A stretch of DNA of 64,000 nt from Haloarcula pelagica. GTDB lineage: Archaea; Halobacteriota; Halobacteria; Halobacteriales; Haloarculaceae. Under the pieces are notes generated by a model. The model ran no database searches and was not told the origin of the DNA. It saw nothing but the letters and a program-made list of their open reading frames with translations. This document shows positions 41,928 to 49,555 of the stretch, piece after piece. The translations under genes were made by a program, and so were the position numbers. Every line of letters starts with the position of its first letter. Position 1 is the stretch's first letter. Location of the stretch: assembly GCF_030127105.1 (NCBI RefSeq), contig NZ_CP126162.1, forward strand, positions 186,001 through 250,000, in the 5' to 3' direction.

Positions 41928-42774
41928 CGTCGCTTTCCGGCTTTCTGGCGGTGATCGTCGCCGAAACCAGGAACTCGCTCACGTCGTACTCGTCGTCCCA
42001 GTCCCGGATGAACTCGTCACTGTCGTCGTTCGGCGAGATACTGATCGATTCGAAGCCCGCGTCGGCGAGGAGCCGGTCGAGCCGGTCGATTGTCGAGGCG
42101 CCGGCGACACAGGACGCGACGGACTCGGGGTCCGCCCGAACGTCGTCAGGCACCGCCGCGGTCAGGACGACATCGGAAATCGCGAGACGCCCACCCTGAC
42201 GGAGGACGCGAAAGGCCTCATGGAACACCTGCTGTTTGTCCGGCGAGAGGTTCACGACGCAGTTCGAGATGATCACGTCGACGCTGGAATCGGAGACCGG
42301 GAGGTGCTCGATCTCGCCCAGGCGGAACTCGACGGTTTCGGCCCCGTTTTCCTCGGCGTTCGCACGCGCTTTCCGGACCATCTCGGGCGTCATGTCGACG
42401 CCGATCACGCGGCCCGTCGGACCGACCTCGTCGGCGGCGAGGAAGCAGTCGAACCCAGCACCCGACCCGAGATCGAGCACCGACTCGCCCGCAGCCAGCG
42501 ACGCGATCGCCTGCGGATTACCGCAGCCAAGCCCCAGGTTCGCGTCGCCGTCGACACGGGCCAACTCGCCGTCGGAGTAGCCGAGTTTCCGGGCCGTCTC
42601 GTCACTGGGAGCCGCCGCGTCCTCAGAACTACAGCAGGAGTCGTCGCTCGAACAGCAGTTGCCGCCGTCCTCGCGCTCGCCGGTCGCGATGCGAGCGTAC
42701 CGTTCCCGGACGACTTCCCGCTGTGTCCGTGCGTCGAGCCCGGACGCTGCCGTGGCATCGTTCGACTCAGGCAT
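41920..42774 (-). CDS. arsM: Arsenite S-adenosylmethionine methyltransferase
   Basis: ArsM-type methyltransferase, 284 aa, converting As(III) to methylated arsenicals with S-adenosylmethionine. SAM-binding motif SVLDLGSGAGFDCFLAADEV, then GVDMTPEMVRKAR; arsenite-binding Cys at DVIISNCVVNLSPDK, VASCVAGAS and an N-terminal cluster NCCSSDDSCCSSED. ATG at 42772-42774 (MPESNDATA) chosen because homologues begin a little before the DxxTQREVVRERYARIA helix. In-frame upstream codons to 42903 exist but read as low-complexity sequence. Separated from arsR by 156 bases, which contain a small overlapping reading frame. Confidence 0.85.
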   Translation of the reverse strand: MPESNDATAASGLDARTQREVVRERYARIATGEREDGGNCCSSDDSCCSSEDAAAPSDETARKLGYSDGELARVDGDANLGLGCGNPQAIASLAAGESVLDLGSGAGFDCFLAADEVGPTGRVIGVDMTPEMVRKARANAEENGAETVEFRLGEIEHLPVSDSSVDVIISNCVVNLSPDKQQVFHEAFRVLRQGGRLAISDVVLTAAVPDDVRADPESVASCVAGASTIDRLDRLLADAGFESISISPNDDSDEFIRDWDDEYDVSEFLVSATITARKPESDDE

Positions 42775-42934
42775 CGATCGGTTCCTCCCCATCGGTCGCG
42801 TCGAACAACGCACGACGGCCGGTTCGACCGTCGTGGCGGCTGTCCCGAACCCGGTCAAGCCCGGATCCGTCGCGCCTGCCGCCTGCCCGACCACCGCCGT
42901 CACCCCCGGGACCGTCCGTAGCGAGTTCGATCAT
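42767..42934 (-). CDS. Possible 55-aa bridging ORF between arsR and arsM
   Basis: Starts ATGATC, where its ATGA overlaps the arsR stop codon, and ends TGA inside the first codons of arsM, so it exactly bridges the two genes. The product would be MIELATDGPGGDGGGRAGG..., rich in Gly, Arg and Asp, ending GEEPIDA. No family recognised. Third-position GC is visibly lower than in the neighbouring genes, which argues against strong coding selection. It may be a translated coupling peptide or chance. Confidence 0.25.
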   Translation of the reverse strand: MIELATDGPGGDGGGRAGGRRDGSGLDRVRDSRHDGRTGRRALFDATDGEEPIDA

Positions 42935-43326
42935 CGGTCGCCCCGCGTCTCGTCGAGGGCCGCCAACAGCGCTTCGGCACGGTCGGTCGCCTCGTAGTAC
43001 CGCCACGTCCCGTCCTTGCGACGGGTGACGAGGCCGGCGTCGTAGAGGTCCGACAGCGCGTGGCTGATCGCACTGTCGCTGACATCGACGACCGGATTGA
43101 TCTCACAGACACACAACTCACGGTCCGCAGCCGTCAGCAGCCGGACGATCGCGTATCGCGTGTCGTTGCCCAGTGTCTTGAGCGCGCTGAGATCGGTGTC
43201 GGCGTCCGCGGGAGCCGCCGACTGGTACGAGCGCAGCGAGTCCAGGCGGTCCTCGATGTCGGCCTCGCAGCACCCGCCGCTTTCCTCGGTGATGAGTCGT
43301 TCGAGTCGGTCCGTCTGTGAGCTCAT
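42931..43326 (-). CDS. arsR: ArsR-family repressor
   Basis: Winged-helix metalloregulator, 131 aa. Core reads LKTLGNDTRYAIVRLLTAAD, then ELCVCEINPVVDVSDSAISH and ALSDLYDAGLVTRRKDGTW. The ELCVCE motif is the classical As(III)/metal site of the alpha3 helix, and an extra Cys pair lies near the N-terminus (GGCCEAD). It would release DNA on binding arsenite and so induce arsM and ACR3 downstream. ATG at 43324-43326, with TATA TTATATGA about 24-31 bases upstream and an inverted repeat between TATA box and start. Confidence 0.88.
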   Translation of the reverse strand: MSSQTDRLERLITEESGGCCEADIEDRLDSLRSYQSAAPADADTDLSALKTLGNDTRYAIVRLLTAADRELCVCEINPVVDVSDSAISHALSDLYDAGLVTRRKDGTWRYYEATDRAEALLAALDETRGDR

Positions 43327-43337
43327 GGATGAGTGGT

Positions 43338-43351
43338 TGAACAGTCATTCA
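43338..43351. promoter_or_regulatory. Candidate ArsR operator
   Basis: TGAA-CAGTCA-TTCA inverted repeat, just downstream of the minus-strand TATA box of arsR, where a bound repressor would block transcription start. Confidence 0.4.
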
Positions 43352-43498
43352 TATAACTGTGTTGGACCGGAACCGATGGCGTAGGTCAACGGAGGCCGGG
43401 TGACTCTGGCTCACCCGCGAATACTTGTGAATGGACTAACAACTATACGGTGCGATACAGCGGTACCGAACGACGGCCGACTCCGACACAGAGCCCCA

Positions 43499-44722
43499 AT
43501 GGATATCCAAAACATCGTTTCGACCGACTACACGGAACTGTCACCAGAGACCCCTGTCTCGAAGCTCGTCGGTGTGTTCGACGACCCTGCGGTCAAAGGC
43601 GTCGTGGTCCACGGCGACGAGTTCGAGGGAGTCGTAACCAGACGCCAGTTGGCGACATCACACCACCAACCCAACGAGAAGCTCCGCTCGCTCCGCTGGC
43701 ACGTGCCACGACTCGCGCCGGACGAGGACATCCGGACGGCCGCCCGGTTGATGCTGGACAGCGACTCGCAGTTGCTTCCCGTGTTCGACGGCCCCGAGCT
43801 GATCGGCGTGGTCACCGCCGAGGACCTCCTCCAGGCGGTGCGTCCCTTCCTCGACGCGGTGACCGTCGCCGACGCCTACACGCCCGAGATGGTGACAGTC
43901 GAACCGGGAACGAGTTTCGGGACGGCACTCAACGTCTTCCGGGAACACCGGATCACACATCTGCCGGTCGTCGACGGCGACACGGCGGTCGGAATCCTGA
44001 GTCTCTACGACGTGACCGGTCTCACCGTCAGGGCCACGACACAGAGCCAGGGGGGCGATCCCGGCGGGACCGACCCGTTCGGCGGTGACATCGCCGCCGG
44101 AAGCGGCCGCGCACGCGGCGGGGGATTCGGCGCGCGGGACGGCGAACTCACGCGGCTGCTTGATCTCCCGGTACGGGACCTGATGATCGAACCGGTCCGG
44201 ACGATCCAGCCGACTGCGACGCTGGACGTGGCGCTCGACGCGATGACAGAGATCGACGCCTCGTCGCTGCTGGTCACGGACGACGGCTCGCCGTACGGCA
44301 TCGTCACGAAGACGGATATCCTCGATTCGCTCACCTGGGAAGCGGGCGGGAACCGCTCCGTCCAGTTGTACGGGGCAGACCTGCTCGACGACATCCAGTA
44401 CGAGGAGATCGTCGCGATGATCGACAAGTTCGACGACAGGGACCACGACATGAACATCCTCGACGCGAAGATCCACATGCACGAACACGACGAAAAACAC
44501 CGCGGCACACCGCTGTTGCTCGCCCGGATCCGCCTGCACACCGACCGCGGGCTGTTCGTCGCGTCGGGAGAGGGGTACGGCGCCAGTCACGCCCTCAACG
44601 AGGCGCGTGACGTGATGGAGCGACAGATCCGGGACGAGAAAACGTACGGACGCAGCAAGAAGCCGCGGGGCGAGGAGTTCTGGGAGAAACGCTTCGGCTG
44701 GCTGCTCGAAGGCGACGGGTGA
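43499..44722 (+). CDS. Four-CBS-domain protein with ribosome-hibernation-like tail
   Basis: 407-aa protein. Four CBS repeats at about residues 5-55, 70-120, 125-180 and 225-280, each with the VVTxxDL/GIVTKTDIL type of ending; repeats 3 and 4 are joined by a Gly-rich linker (TQSQGGDPGGTDPFGG). The last 110 residues (AKIHMHEHDEKHRGTPLLLA, then GYGASHALNEARDVMERQIR) resemble the HPF/RaiA (sigma-54 modulation) fold, ending in a basic stretch KTYGRSKKPRGEEFWEKRFG. CBS repeats bind adenosine nucleotides, so this could be an energy-sensing ribosome-silencing factor. ATG at 43499. It stands alone, divergent from arsR. Confidence 0.82.
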   Translation: MDIQNIVSTDYTELSPETPVSKLVGVFDDPAVKGVVVHGDEFEGVVTRRQLATSHHQPNEKLRSLRWHVPRLAPDEDIRTAARLMLDSDSQLLPVFDGPELIGVVTAEDLLQAVRPFLDAVTVADAYTPEMVTVEPGTSFGTALNVFREHRITHLPVVDGDTAVGILSLYDVTGLTVRATTQSQGGDPGGTDPFGGDIAAGSGRARGGGFGARDGELTRLLDLPVRDLMIEPVRTIQPTATLDVALDAMTEIDASSLLVTDDGSPYGIVTKTDILDSLTWEAGGNRSVQLYGADLLDDIQYEEIVAMIDKFDDRDHDMNILDAKIHMHEHDEKHRGTPLLLARIRLHTDRGLFVASGEGYGASHALNEARDVMERQIRDEKTYGRSKKPRGEEFWEKRFGWLLEGDG

Positions 44723-44769
44723 GGGGACCGGCCAGACAGATTGATGTCAACGGAGACTAATTTACGGGT

Positions 44770-45192
44770 ATGGACTTCGATGCCTTCACCGGCGAGATCC
44801 AGCACCGACTCGGCCTCCCCGGAACCGGTGAGACCGTCCGCGCGATCCGAGCGACGCTCATGACCCTCGGGGAACGCCTGCCGGAAGGACAGGCGGCCGA
44901 CTTCGCCGCGTCGCTGCCGGGCGAGATCCAGTGGTACATGACCGGGGCGGTCCACGAACACGGCCGCCGCTTCGACTGGGCGGAGTTCGTCGACCGTGTC
45001 AGCGAGATCGAAGGCGCCGACCGCGCCGATGCGGCGTATCACGCCCGTGTCATCGTCGACCTGGCACACACGGTGGTCCCGCCGTCGGACTTCCAGCAAC
45101 TGCGGGACGCCCTGCCGGAGAGCGAGGACGACGAGGACTGGCGCAACCTCTTCGAAGTCGTCGACAGCGGTGGCTGGAGCGAGCATTCGTGA
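44770..45192 (+). CDS. DUF2267 protein
   Basis: 140-aa acidic protein matching DUF2267: it contains two copies of a helical repeat, the first reading AIRATLMTLGERLPEGQAAD, then SLPGEIQWYM. Members often occur near stress or CBS-domain proteins, as here (48 bases after the CBS gene, same strand). Function unknown. Start ATG at 44770 preceded by TAATTTACGG, a weak TATA-like stretch too close to the ATG, so it is probably read through from the upstream gene. Confidence 0.8.
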   Translation: MDFDAFTGEIQHRLGLPGTGETVRAIRATLMTLGERLPEGQAADFAASLPGEIQWYMTGAVHEHGRRFDWAEFVDRVSEIEGADRADAAYHARVIVDLAHTVVPPSDFQQLRDALPESEDDEDWRNLFEVVDSGGWSEHS

Positions 45193-45358
45193 CCCCTCGG
45201 GTGGCCGTTCGCGCAAGACAACTCCCGTAGAACAGGGGACAACCTCACCCGCAGTAACCAAAGTCAACTACTCCTCTAGTGGGGTGATGCCGCGGCAACT
45301 ACAAATCGCAGCCGATGTAAGGCAAAATTACTTGCGTCGGAGGCCCGGAACACAACCA

Positions 45359-46174
45359 ATGGCGAAGAACGCGGACGACACCGACGAGTTCGGCGTCCTC
45401 CGGAGCAAGCGAAACGCGACACGGTATCAGATCCTGGTCCAGATCGCGGAGCGACAGCCCGCGGTGAACCAACAGGAGATCGCGGACGCAATCGGGATCA
45501 CCGCCCAGGCAGTGAGCGACTACCTCCAGACCCTGAGCGAGGAGAACTACGTCACCAAACACGGCCGTGGTCGGTACGAAGTGACCAAAGAGGGCGTCGA
45601 CTGGCTGATCTCACAGACGGACGAACTGCGCCACTTCGTGGAACACGTCGCCGAGGACGTGATCGGTCAGGTCGAGGTCGAGACCGCGATCGCGACGACG
45701 GCGATCGACGAGGGCGAAACCGTCTCGCTGACCATGCAAGACGGGGCCTTACGCGCCATGGCCGGCGACACCGGGGACGCGACCGCGGTCGCGGTGACGG
45801 ACGCCGAGGCGGGCCAGGATGTCGGGATCACGAACTTCGAGGGTGTCGTCGATTACGAGCTAGGGTCGGTGACTGTCGTCTCGATCCCGCAGGTCCAGAA
45901 CGGCGGGAGTTCGGCGGTCGACCCCGCGCGGGTCTCGGCGTTGGTCACGGACCACGACCTGCTGGCGGTCGGCGGCGTCGAGGCGATCGCGGTCGCCGAG
46001 GCGGTCGGTCTCGACCCCGACATCCGCTTCGGGAGCGCCGCCGCCGTCCAGGAAGCGGCCGCGAAGGGACTGGACATCCTGTTGCTCTGTGCGACGGATC
46101 GGCTCTCCGAACACACAGACTCCCTCCGGGAACACAACCTCAGCTACGAAGTCGTCGACGTGGTGGACGCGTAA
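45359..46174 (+). CDS. COG1497-type archaeal transcriptional regulator
   Basis: 271 aa. An N-terminal winged helix (TRYQILVQIAERQPAVNQQE, then IADAIGITAQAVSDYLQTLS) is followed by a second domain of about 190 aa with DGALRAMAGDTGDATAVAVT and LLAVGGVEAIAVAEAVGLD, typical of the uncharacterised archaeal COG1497 family. TATA-like AAAATTAC lies about 29-36 bases before the ATG at 45359-45361. It sits upstream of and convergent with the DsrE-like/TusA pair; whether it controls the sulfur genes is unknown. Confidence 0.75.
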   Translation: MAKNADDTDEFGVLRSKRNATRYQILVQIAERQPAVNQQEIADAIGITAQAVSDYLQTLSEENYVTKHGRGRYEVTKEGVDWLISQTDELRHFVEHVAEDVIGQVEVETAIATTAIDEGETVSLTMQDGALRAMAGDTGDATAVAVTDAEAGQDVGITNFEGVVDYELGSVTVVSIPQVQNGGSSAVDPARVSALVTDHDLLAVGGVEAIAVAEAVGLDPDIRFGSAAAVQEAAAKGLDILLLCATDRLSEHTDSLREHNLSYEVVDVVDA

Positions 46175-46236
46175 CGGCTCGATCGGTCTGGGGCGCCCGC
46201 TGTCGTCGACAGCGGCCGGACGAAGTGAGCCGCCGA

Positions 46237-46824
46237 TCAGACCAGCAGTTGGATGTCGGCGTCGGCCATATCCTGCAGGGCAGTGGCCGCGCCGACGCCC
46301 GTGGTGACGCCGTCGTAGAAGTCGTCCTCGTCGTAGCCCATGAGGTCGATCGTCATCTGACAGGCCTGGAACTCCACGCCCATGTCCAGGCTCGTCTCCA
46401 GCAGTTCCTCGATGGTGGCGGTGTCGTTGTCGGCGATCTTCTTCTCCATCATCCGGGTCGTCATCCGGTCCATCCCCGGGAGCGCGGCGACGGCGTTTGG
46501 CACCGGCATGTTGGGGTTGCCGACCGAACTCAGCTTGAGGTCTTTCGACCGCTCCTCGTGGAGGATATCCAGCCCCCAGAACGTGTGAAAGACGGTCACG
46601 TCGTAGCCGAAGGCGGCGGCGGTGCTGGCGAGGATCAACGGCGGGTAGGCCATGTCCAGTGTCCCCTTCGTCGCGATGATCGACAGCTTCCGCTGGTCGT
46701 CGTCCGACTGTGCCTCGGCGAGTGCGGTTTCGAGCTCGTCCACGCGCGCGGCCAGTTCCGCGCGCGAGGGAGCGTCGGCGTCCACCGAATCCGTGCTCTC
46801 GTCGGCCGTCGTATCGGTGCTCAT
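46237..46824 (-). CDS. DsrE2-like sulfurtransferase subunit
   Basis: 195-aa DsrE/DsrF-like protein of the DsrE2 (COG2210) type. After a disordered acidic N-terminus and a short coiled segment (RAELAARVDELETALAEAQS), the core starts LSIIATKGTLDMAYPPLILA and includes DVTVFHTFWGLDIL and the conserved Cys motif EFQACQMTIDLMG. Partner genes encode TusA and a rhodanese, the rhd-tusA-dsrE2 set known from sulfur-oxidising prokaryotes. Start ATG at 46822-46824, two bases after the tusA stop. It would carry protein-bound persulfide in the cytoplasm. Confidence 0.82.
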   Translation of the reverse strand: MSTDTTADESTDSVDADAPSRAELAARVDELETALAEAQSDDDQRKLSIIATKGTLDMAYPPLILASTAAAFGYDVTVFHTFWGLDILHEERSKDLKLSSVGNPNMPVPNAVAALPGMDRMTTRMMEKKIADNDTATIEELLETSLDMGVEFQACQMTIDLMGYDEDDFYDGVTTGVGAATALQDMADADIQLLV

Positions 46825-46826
46825 CG

Positions 46827-47072
46827 TTACTCCGTCTTGCGGACGTAGTGGGTATACACGTCGTCCCCGTCCACCTGATCGAGGAGTTCGACGCCGGGGG
46901 TCCCCGAGGCCCAGCCGTCGATGTCGCTCATGCTGCCCGGGTCCGTGGCGAGGACTTCGAGCACCTCGCCGGCGTCGAGGTCGTCGATCGCCGTCTTCGT
47001 CTTGACCACCGGCATCGGGCACGATGCGCCTTGTACGTCGAGTGTCTCCGCGATGTCGTATTCAGTACTCAT
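46827..47072 (-). CDS. tusA: TusA-family sulfur carrier
   Basis: 81-aa TusA/SirA-like protein with the CPxP sulfur-carrying site in VQGASCPMPVVKTKTAIDDL. Length and fold pattern are typical. ATG at 47070-47072. Upstream on the coding strand lies TATATTGC (47111-47118) and a TACCC-T-GGGTA palindrome. It forms an operon with the DsrE2-like gene and is divergent from the rhodanese/persulfide-dioxygenase operon. Likely role: relay of sulfane sulfur to thiolation or oxidation enzymes. Confidence 0.87.
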   Translation of the reverse strand: MSTEYDIAETLDVQGASCPMPVVKTKTAIDDLDAGEVLEVLATDPGSMSDIDGWASGTPGVELLDQVDGDDVYTHYVRKTE

Positions 47073-47116
47073 TGGGTATCCGCTCCGTTGTATTGTATTG
47101 GAGCTATCGAGCAATA

Positions 47117-47127
47117 TACCCTGGGTA
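47117..47127. promoter_or_regulatory. Palindrome in the divergent sulfur-gene promoter region
   Basis: TACCC-T-GGGTA, an 11-base perfect palindrome overlapping the TATA-like element of tusA, 45-55 bases before its ATG. Candidate operator for a regulator of the tusA-dsrE operon. Confidence 0.35.
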
Positions 47128-47317
47128 GTAAAAAGAATGTTGGTTCTTGTACAATCGTCAAACAACTACGCCCACCACGATCTCGACGTACAGCTCTCGT
47201 CTATGTTTTGAGGGCTGAGCGTCGTCTTTGTGGGCGTTCGGAGGAGGGTGTATTGTGTAGTTAGTGAAAATCTATGAAAACGCTTTAGTATGCCCACCCG
47301 ATACGTGAGTGTACGAG

Positions 47318-48511
47318 ATGAATCCCGAAGACTTCCCGACCCCCGACGCGGACGTGGAGACAGTCGACCCGGTGACGCTGAAAAGCCGCATCGACGACGG
47401 TGAGGACGTAACGTTACTCGACGCCCGCATGGCGTCTGAGTACGAGGAGTGGCACATCGACGGCGACACCGTCACCTCGCTCAACGTTCCGTACTTCGAG
47501 TTCCTCGACGACGACATCGACGACGAGGTCCTCGCGCAGGTCCCCGACGACCGCGAGGTGACCGTCCTCTGTGCGAAAGGCGGCGCCAGCGAGTTCGTCG
47601 CCGGGACCCTGGCCGACCGCGGCTACGATGTCGACCACCTCGACGGCGGGATGAACGGCTGGGCGGAGATCTACGAGGCGGTCGAGGTCACGGACTACGA
47701 GGGCGCGGGGACGCTCCTGCAGTACCAGCGCCCGTCGTCGGGCTGTCTCGGCTACTTCCTCTACGACGACGGCGAGGCCGCGGTGATCGACCCGCTGCGG
47801 GCGTTCACCGACCGGTACCTGGACGACGCCGACGAACTGGGCGTCGACCTCCGGTACGCGCTCGATACGCACATCCACGCCGACCACGTCTCGGGCGTGC
47901 GCAAACTGGACGAGCGGGGTGTCGAGGGCGTCGTCCCGGCGGCGGCGGTCGACCGCGGTGTCACCTACGCCGACGAACTGACGACGGCCGCCGACGGTGA
48001 CGAGTTCCGGGTCGGCGAGGCGACCATCGAGACGGTCCACACACCCGGCCACACCACGGGCATGACTTCCTATCTCGTCGACGGCGGCCTGCTTGCGACC
48101 GGTGACGGCCTCTTCGTCGAGAGCGTCGCCCGCCCGGACCTCGAAGAGGGCGACGACGGTGCCCCCGAAGCCGCACGGCTGCTCTACGAGAGCCTCCAGG
48201 AGCGTGTCCTGTCGCTGCCCGAGGACACGCTGATCGGCGGCGCGCACTTCAGCGACGCCGCAGCGCCGGCCGCCGACGGGACCTACACGGCACCGATCGG
48301 CGACCTCGTCGCGGAGATGGACGCGCTGACGATGGCCGAACAGGAGTTCGTCGACCTGATCCTCTCGGACATGCCGCCGCGGCCGGCCAACTACGAGGAG
48401 ATCATCGCCACCAACCTCGGCCAGAACGCCGTCGACGACGACGAGGCGTTCACGCTCGAACTCGGTCCGAACAACTGTGCAGCGAGCCAGGAGTCGCTGG
48501 CGGGTGACTAA
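47318..48511 (+). CDS. Rhodanese - metallo-beta-lactamase fusion, persulfide dioxygenase type
   Basis: 397-aa fusion. Residues about 15-115 are a rhodanese domain with catalytic Cys in VLCAKGGASEF. From about 130 a metallo-beta-lactamase domain follows: DTHIHADHVSG, VHTPGHTTGMTSYLV, LLATGDGLFVES and a late GGAHFSD supply the metal ligands of glyoxalase II/persulfide-dioxygenase (ETHE1-like) enzymes. It may oxidise or transfer persulfide sulfur delivered by TusA/DsrE. ATG at 47318-47320 was preferred to a GTG three codons upstream. TATA CTTTAGTATG lies about 27-36 bases before it. Confidence 0.83.
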   Translation: MNPEDFPTPDADVETVDPVTLKSRIDDGEDVTLLDARMASEYEEWHIDGDTVTSLNVPYFEFLDDDIDDEVLAQVPDDREVTVLCAKGGASEFVAGTLADRGYDVDHLDGGMNGWAEIYEAVEVTDYEGAGTLLQYQRPSSGCLGYFLYDDGEAAVIDPLRAFTDRYLDDADELGVDLRYALDTHIHADHVSGVRKLDERGVEGVVPAAAVDRGVTYADELTTAADGDEFRVGEATIETVHTPGHTTGMTSYLVDGGLLATGDGLFVESVARPDLEEGDDGAPEAARLLYESLQERVLSLPEDTLIGGAHFSDAAAPAADGTYTAPIGDLVAEMDALTMAEQEFVDLILSDMPPRPANYEEIIATNLGQNAVDDDEAFTLELGPNNCAASQESLAGD

Positions 48512-48517
48512 GTGCCG

Positions 48518-49075
48518 ATGGTAGCAGATACAGCCGTCCTGCAGATCGCCCCGGAGCTGTTTCCCAACGGTATCGGCCGCTACGCCGTCGGTGGTCTGCT
48601 CGTCGGGCTCGGCGTGGTGGTCATCTATCTGGGGACCGGCATCAGCGCCGGCGCGAGCACCTTCCTGGAGTCGACGCTGTCGTACGTCTCCGAGCAGTCC
48701 CGGTTCCAGCGATACGTCGCCTCGCGGGACTGGCGCCTCGTGTTCACCGCCGGGATCGTCCTGGGTGGGTTCCTGTTCGCGCTGACGGTCCAGTCCGGTC
48801 TGCTGTCGAGTTCGCTCTACCAGCCGGGGACCACCGGACAGCTCCACCAGCTCGGCGGGTTCACGTTCTGGACGACGAACGTCCAGCCGTGGCGGCTGTT
48901 CCTCGGCGGGACGCTGGTCGGGATCGGCACCCGGATCGGGAAGGGGTGTACCTCGGGCCACGGCGTCTGTGGCGTCGGTTCGGCCTCCAAGACATCCATC
49001 GTGGGCGTGCTCACGTTCCTCGCGGTCGCCATCGGCACCGCACAGATCGTCGCGGCGCTGGGGGTGAGCCCCTGA
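48518..49075 (+). CDS. YeeE/YedE (TsuA-like) permease half, N-terminal part
   Basis: 185-aa membrane protein with about four or five hydrophobic segments (VGGLLVGLGVVVIYLGTGIS, LVFTAGIVLGGFLFALTV) and the conserved Cys-containing turn IGKGCTSGHGVCGVGSAS. YeeE/YedE proteins take up thiosulfate; bacterial TsuA is one chain of about 330-350 aa, whereas here two adjacent half-size genes carry the motifs. ATG at 48518 preferred over a GTG two codons earlier. The TGA overlaps the next ATG (TGATG). Confidence 0.82.
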   Translation: MVADTAVLQIAPELFPNGIGRYAVGGLLVGLGVVVIYLGTGISAGASTFLESTLSYVSEQSRFQRYVASRDWRLVFTAGIVLGGFLFALTVQSGLLSSSLYQPGTTGQLHQLGGFTFWTTNVQPWRLFLGGTLVGIGTRIGKGCTSGHGVCGVGSASKTSIVGVLTFLAVAIGTAQIVAALGVSP

Positions 49076-49533
49076 TGGCGGACCGCCACCCGCTGTTCAA
49101 GCCGCTGATCTTCGTCGGCGGCCTGATCTTCGGGTTCGGGCTGGGCTTCAGCCACATGGCGCGGCCGGAGGTCGTGCTCCAGTTCCTCCAGTTCGAGGAC
49201 TTCGGGCTGGTGTTCGTGATGTTCGGGGCGGCGATCGTCTCCGGCGTCGCCTTCGCGGTACTGCCCCGGATCAGCGACCGGGCACCGCTGACCGGCGACG
49301 CCTACGAGCGCCGTCTGAAAGCCTTCGACCGGAACGTCCTGATCGGCGGCGGGATCTTCGGCGTGGGCTGGGGGCTGTCCGGGATCTGCCCGGGAGCGGC
49401 CTACGCCAGCCTCGGTGTCGGCAACGTGACGATCCTCTGGGCGCTGGCCGGGATGTTCCTCGGCGCGTACGCACAGGGGTACTGGCGGAGTCGAGCGGCA
49501 GACGCCGGTCCCGCTGTCACGGGGGCGGACTGA
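49075..49533 (+). CDS. YeeE/YedE (TsuA-like) permease half, C-terminal part
   Basis: 152-aa membrane protein with helices FKPLIFVGGLIFGFGLGFSH and LVFVMFGAAIVSGVAFAVL, and a second conserved Cys turn WGLSGICPGAAYASLG. It overlaps the preceding half by one base, so the two subunits are probably made in equal amounts and assemble into one thiosulfate-type transporter. The adjacent TusA gene fits the TsuA-TsuB pairing known in bacteria. Substrate inferred. Confidence 0.82.
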   Translation: MADRHPLFKPLIFVGGLIFGFGLGFSHMARPEVVLQFLQFEDFGLVFVMFGAAIVSGVAFAVLPRISDRAPLTGDAYERRLKAFDRNVLIGGGIFGVGWGLSGICPGAAYASLGVGNVTILWALAGMFLGAYAQGYWRSRAADAGPAVTGAD

Positions 49534-49555
49534 CGCGACAACGCACGATATTCGC

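Noticed and set aside
47414-48961. 515-codon minus-strand frame
   Set aside because: Antisense to the rhodanese-metallo-beta-lactamase and YeeE genes; no domain features of its own.
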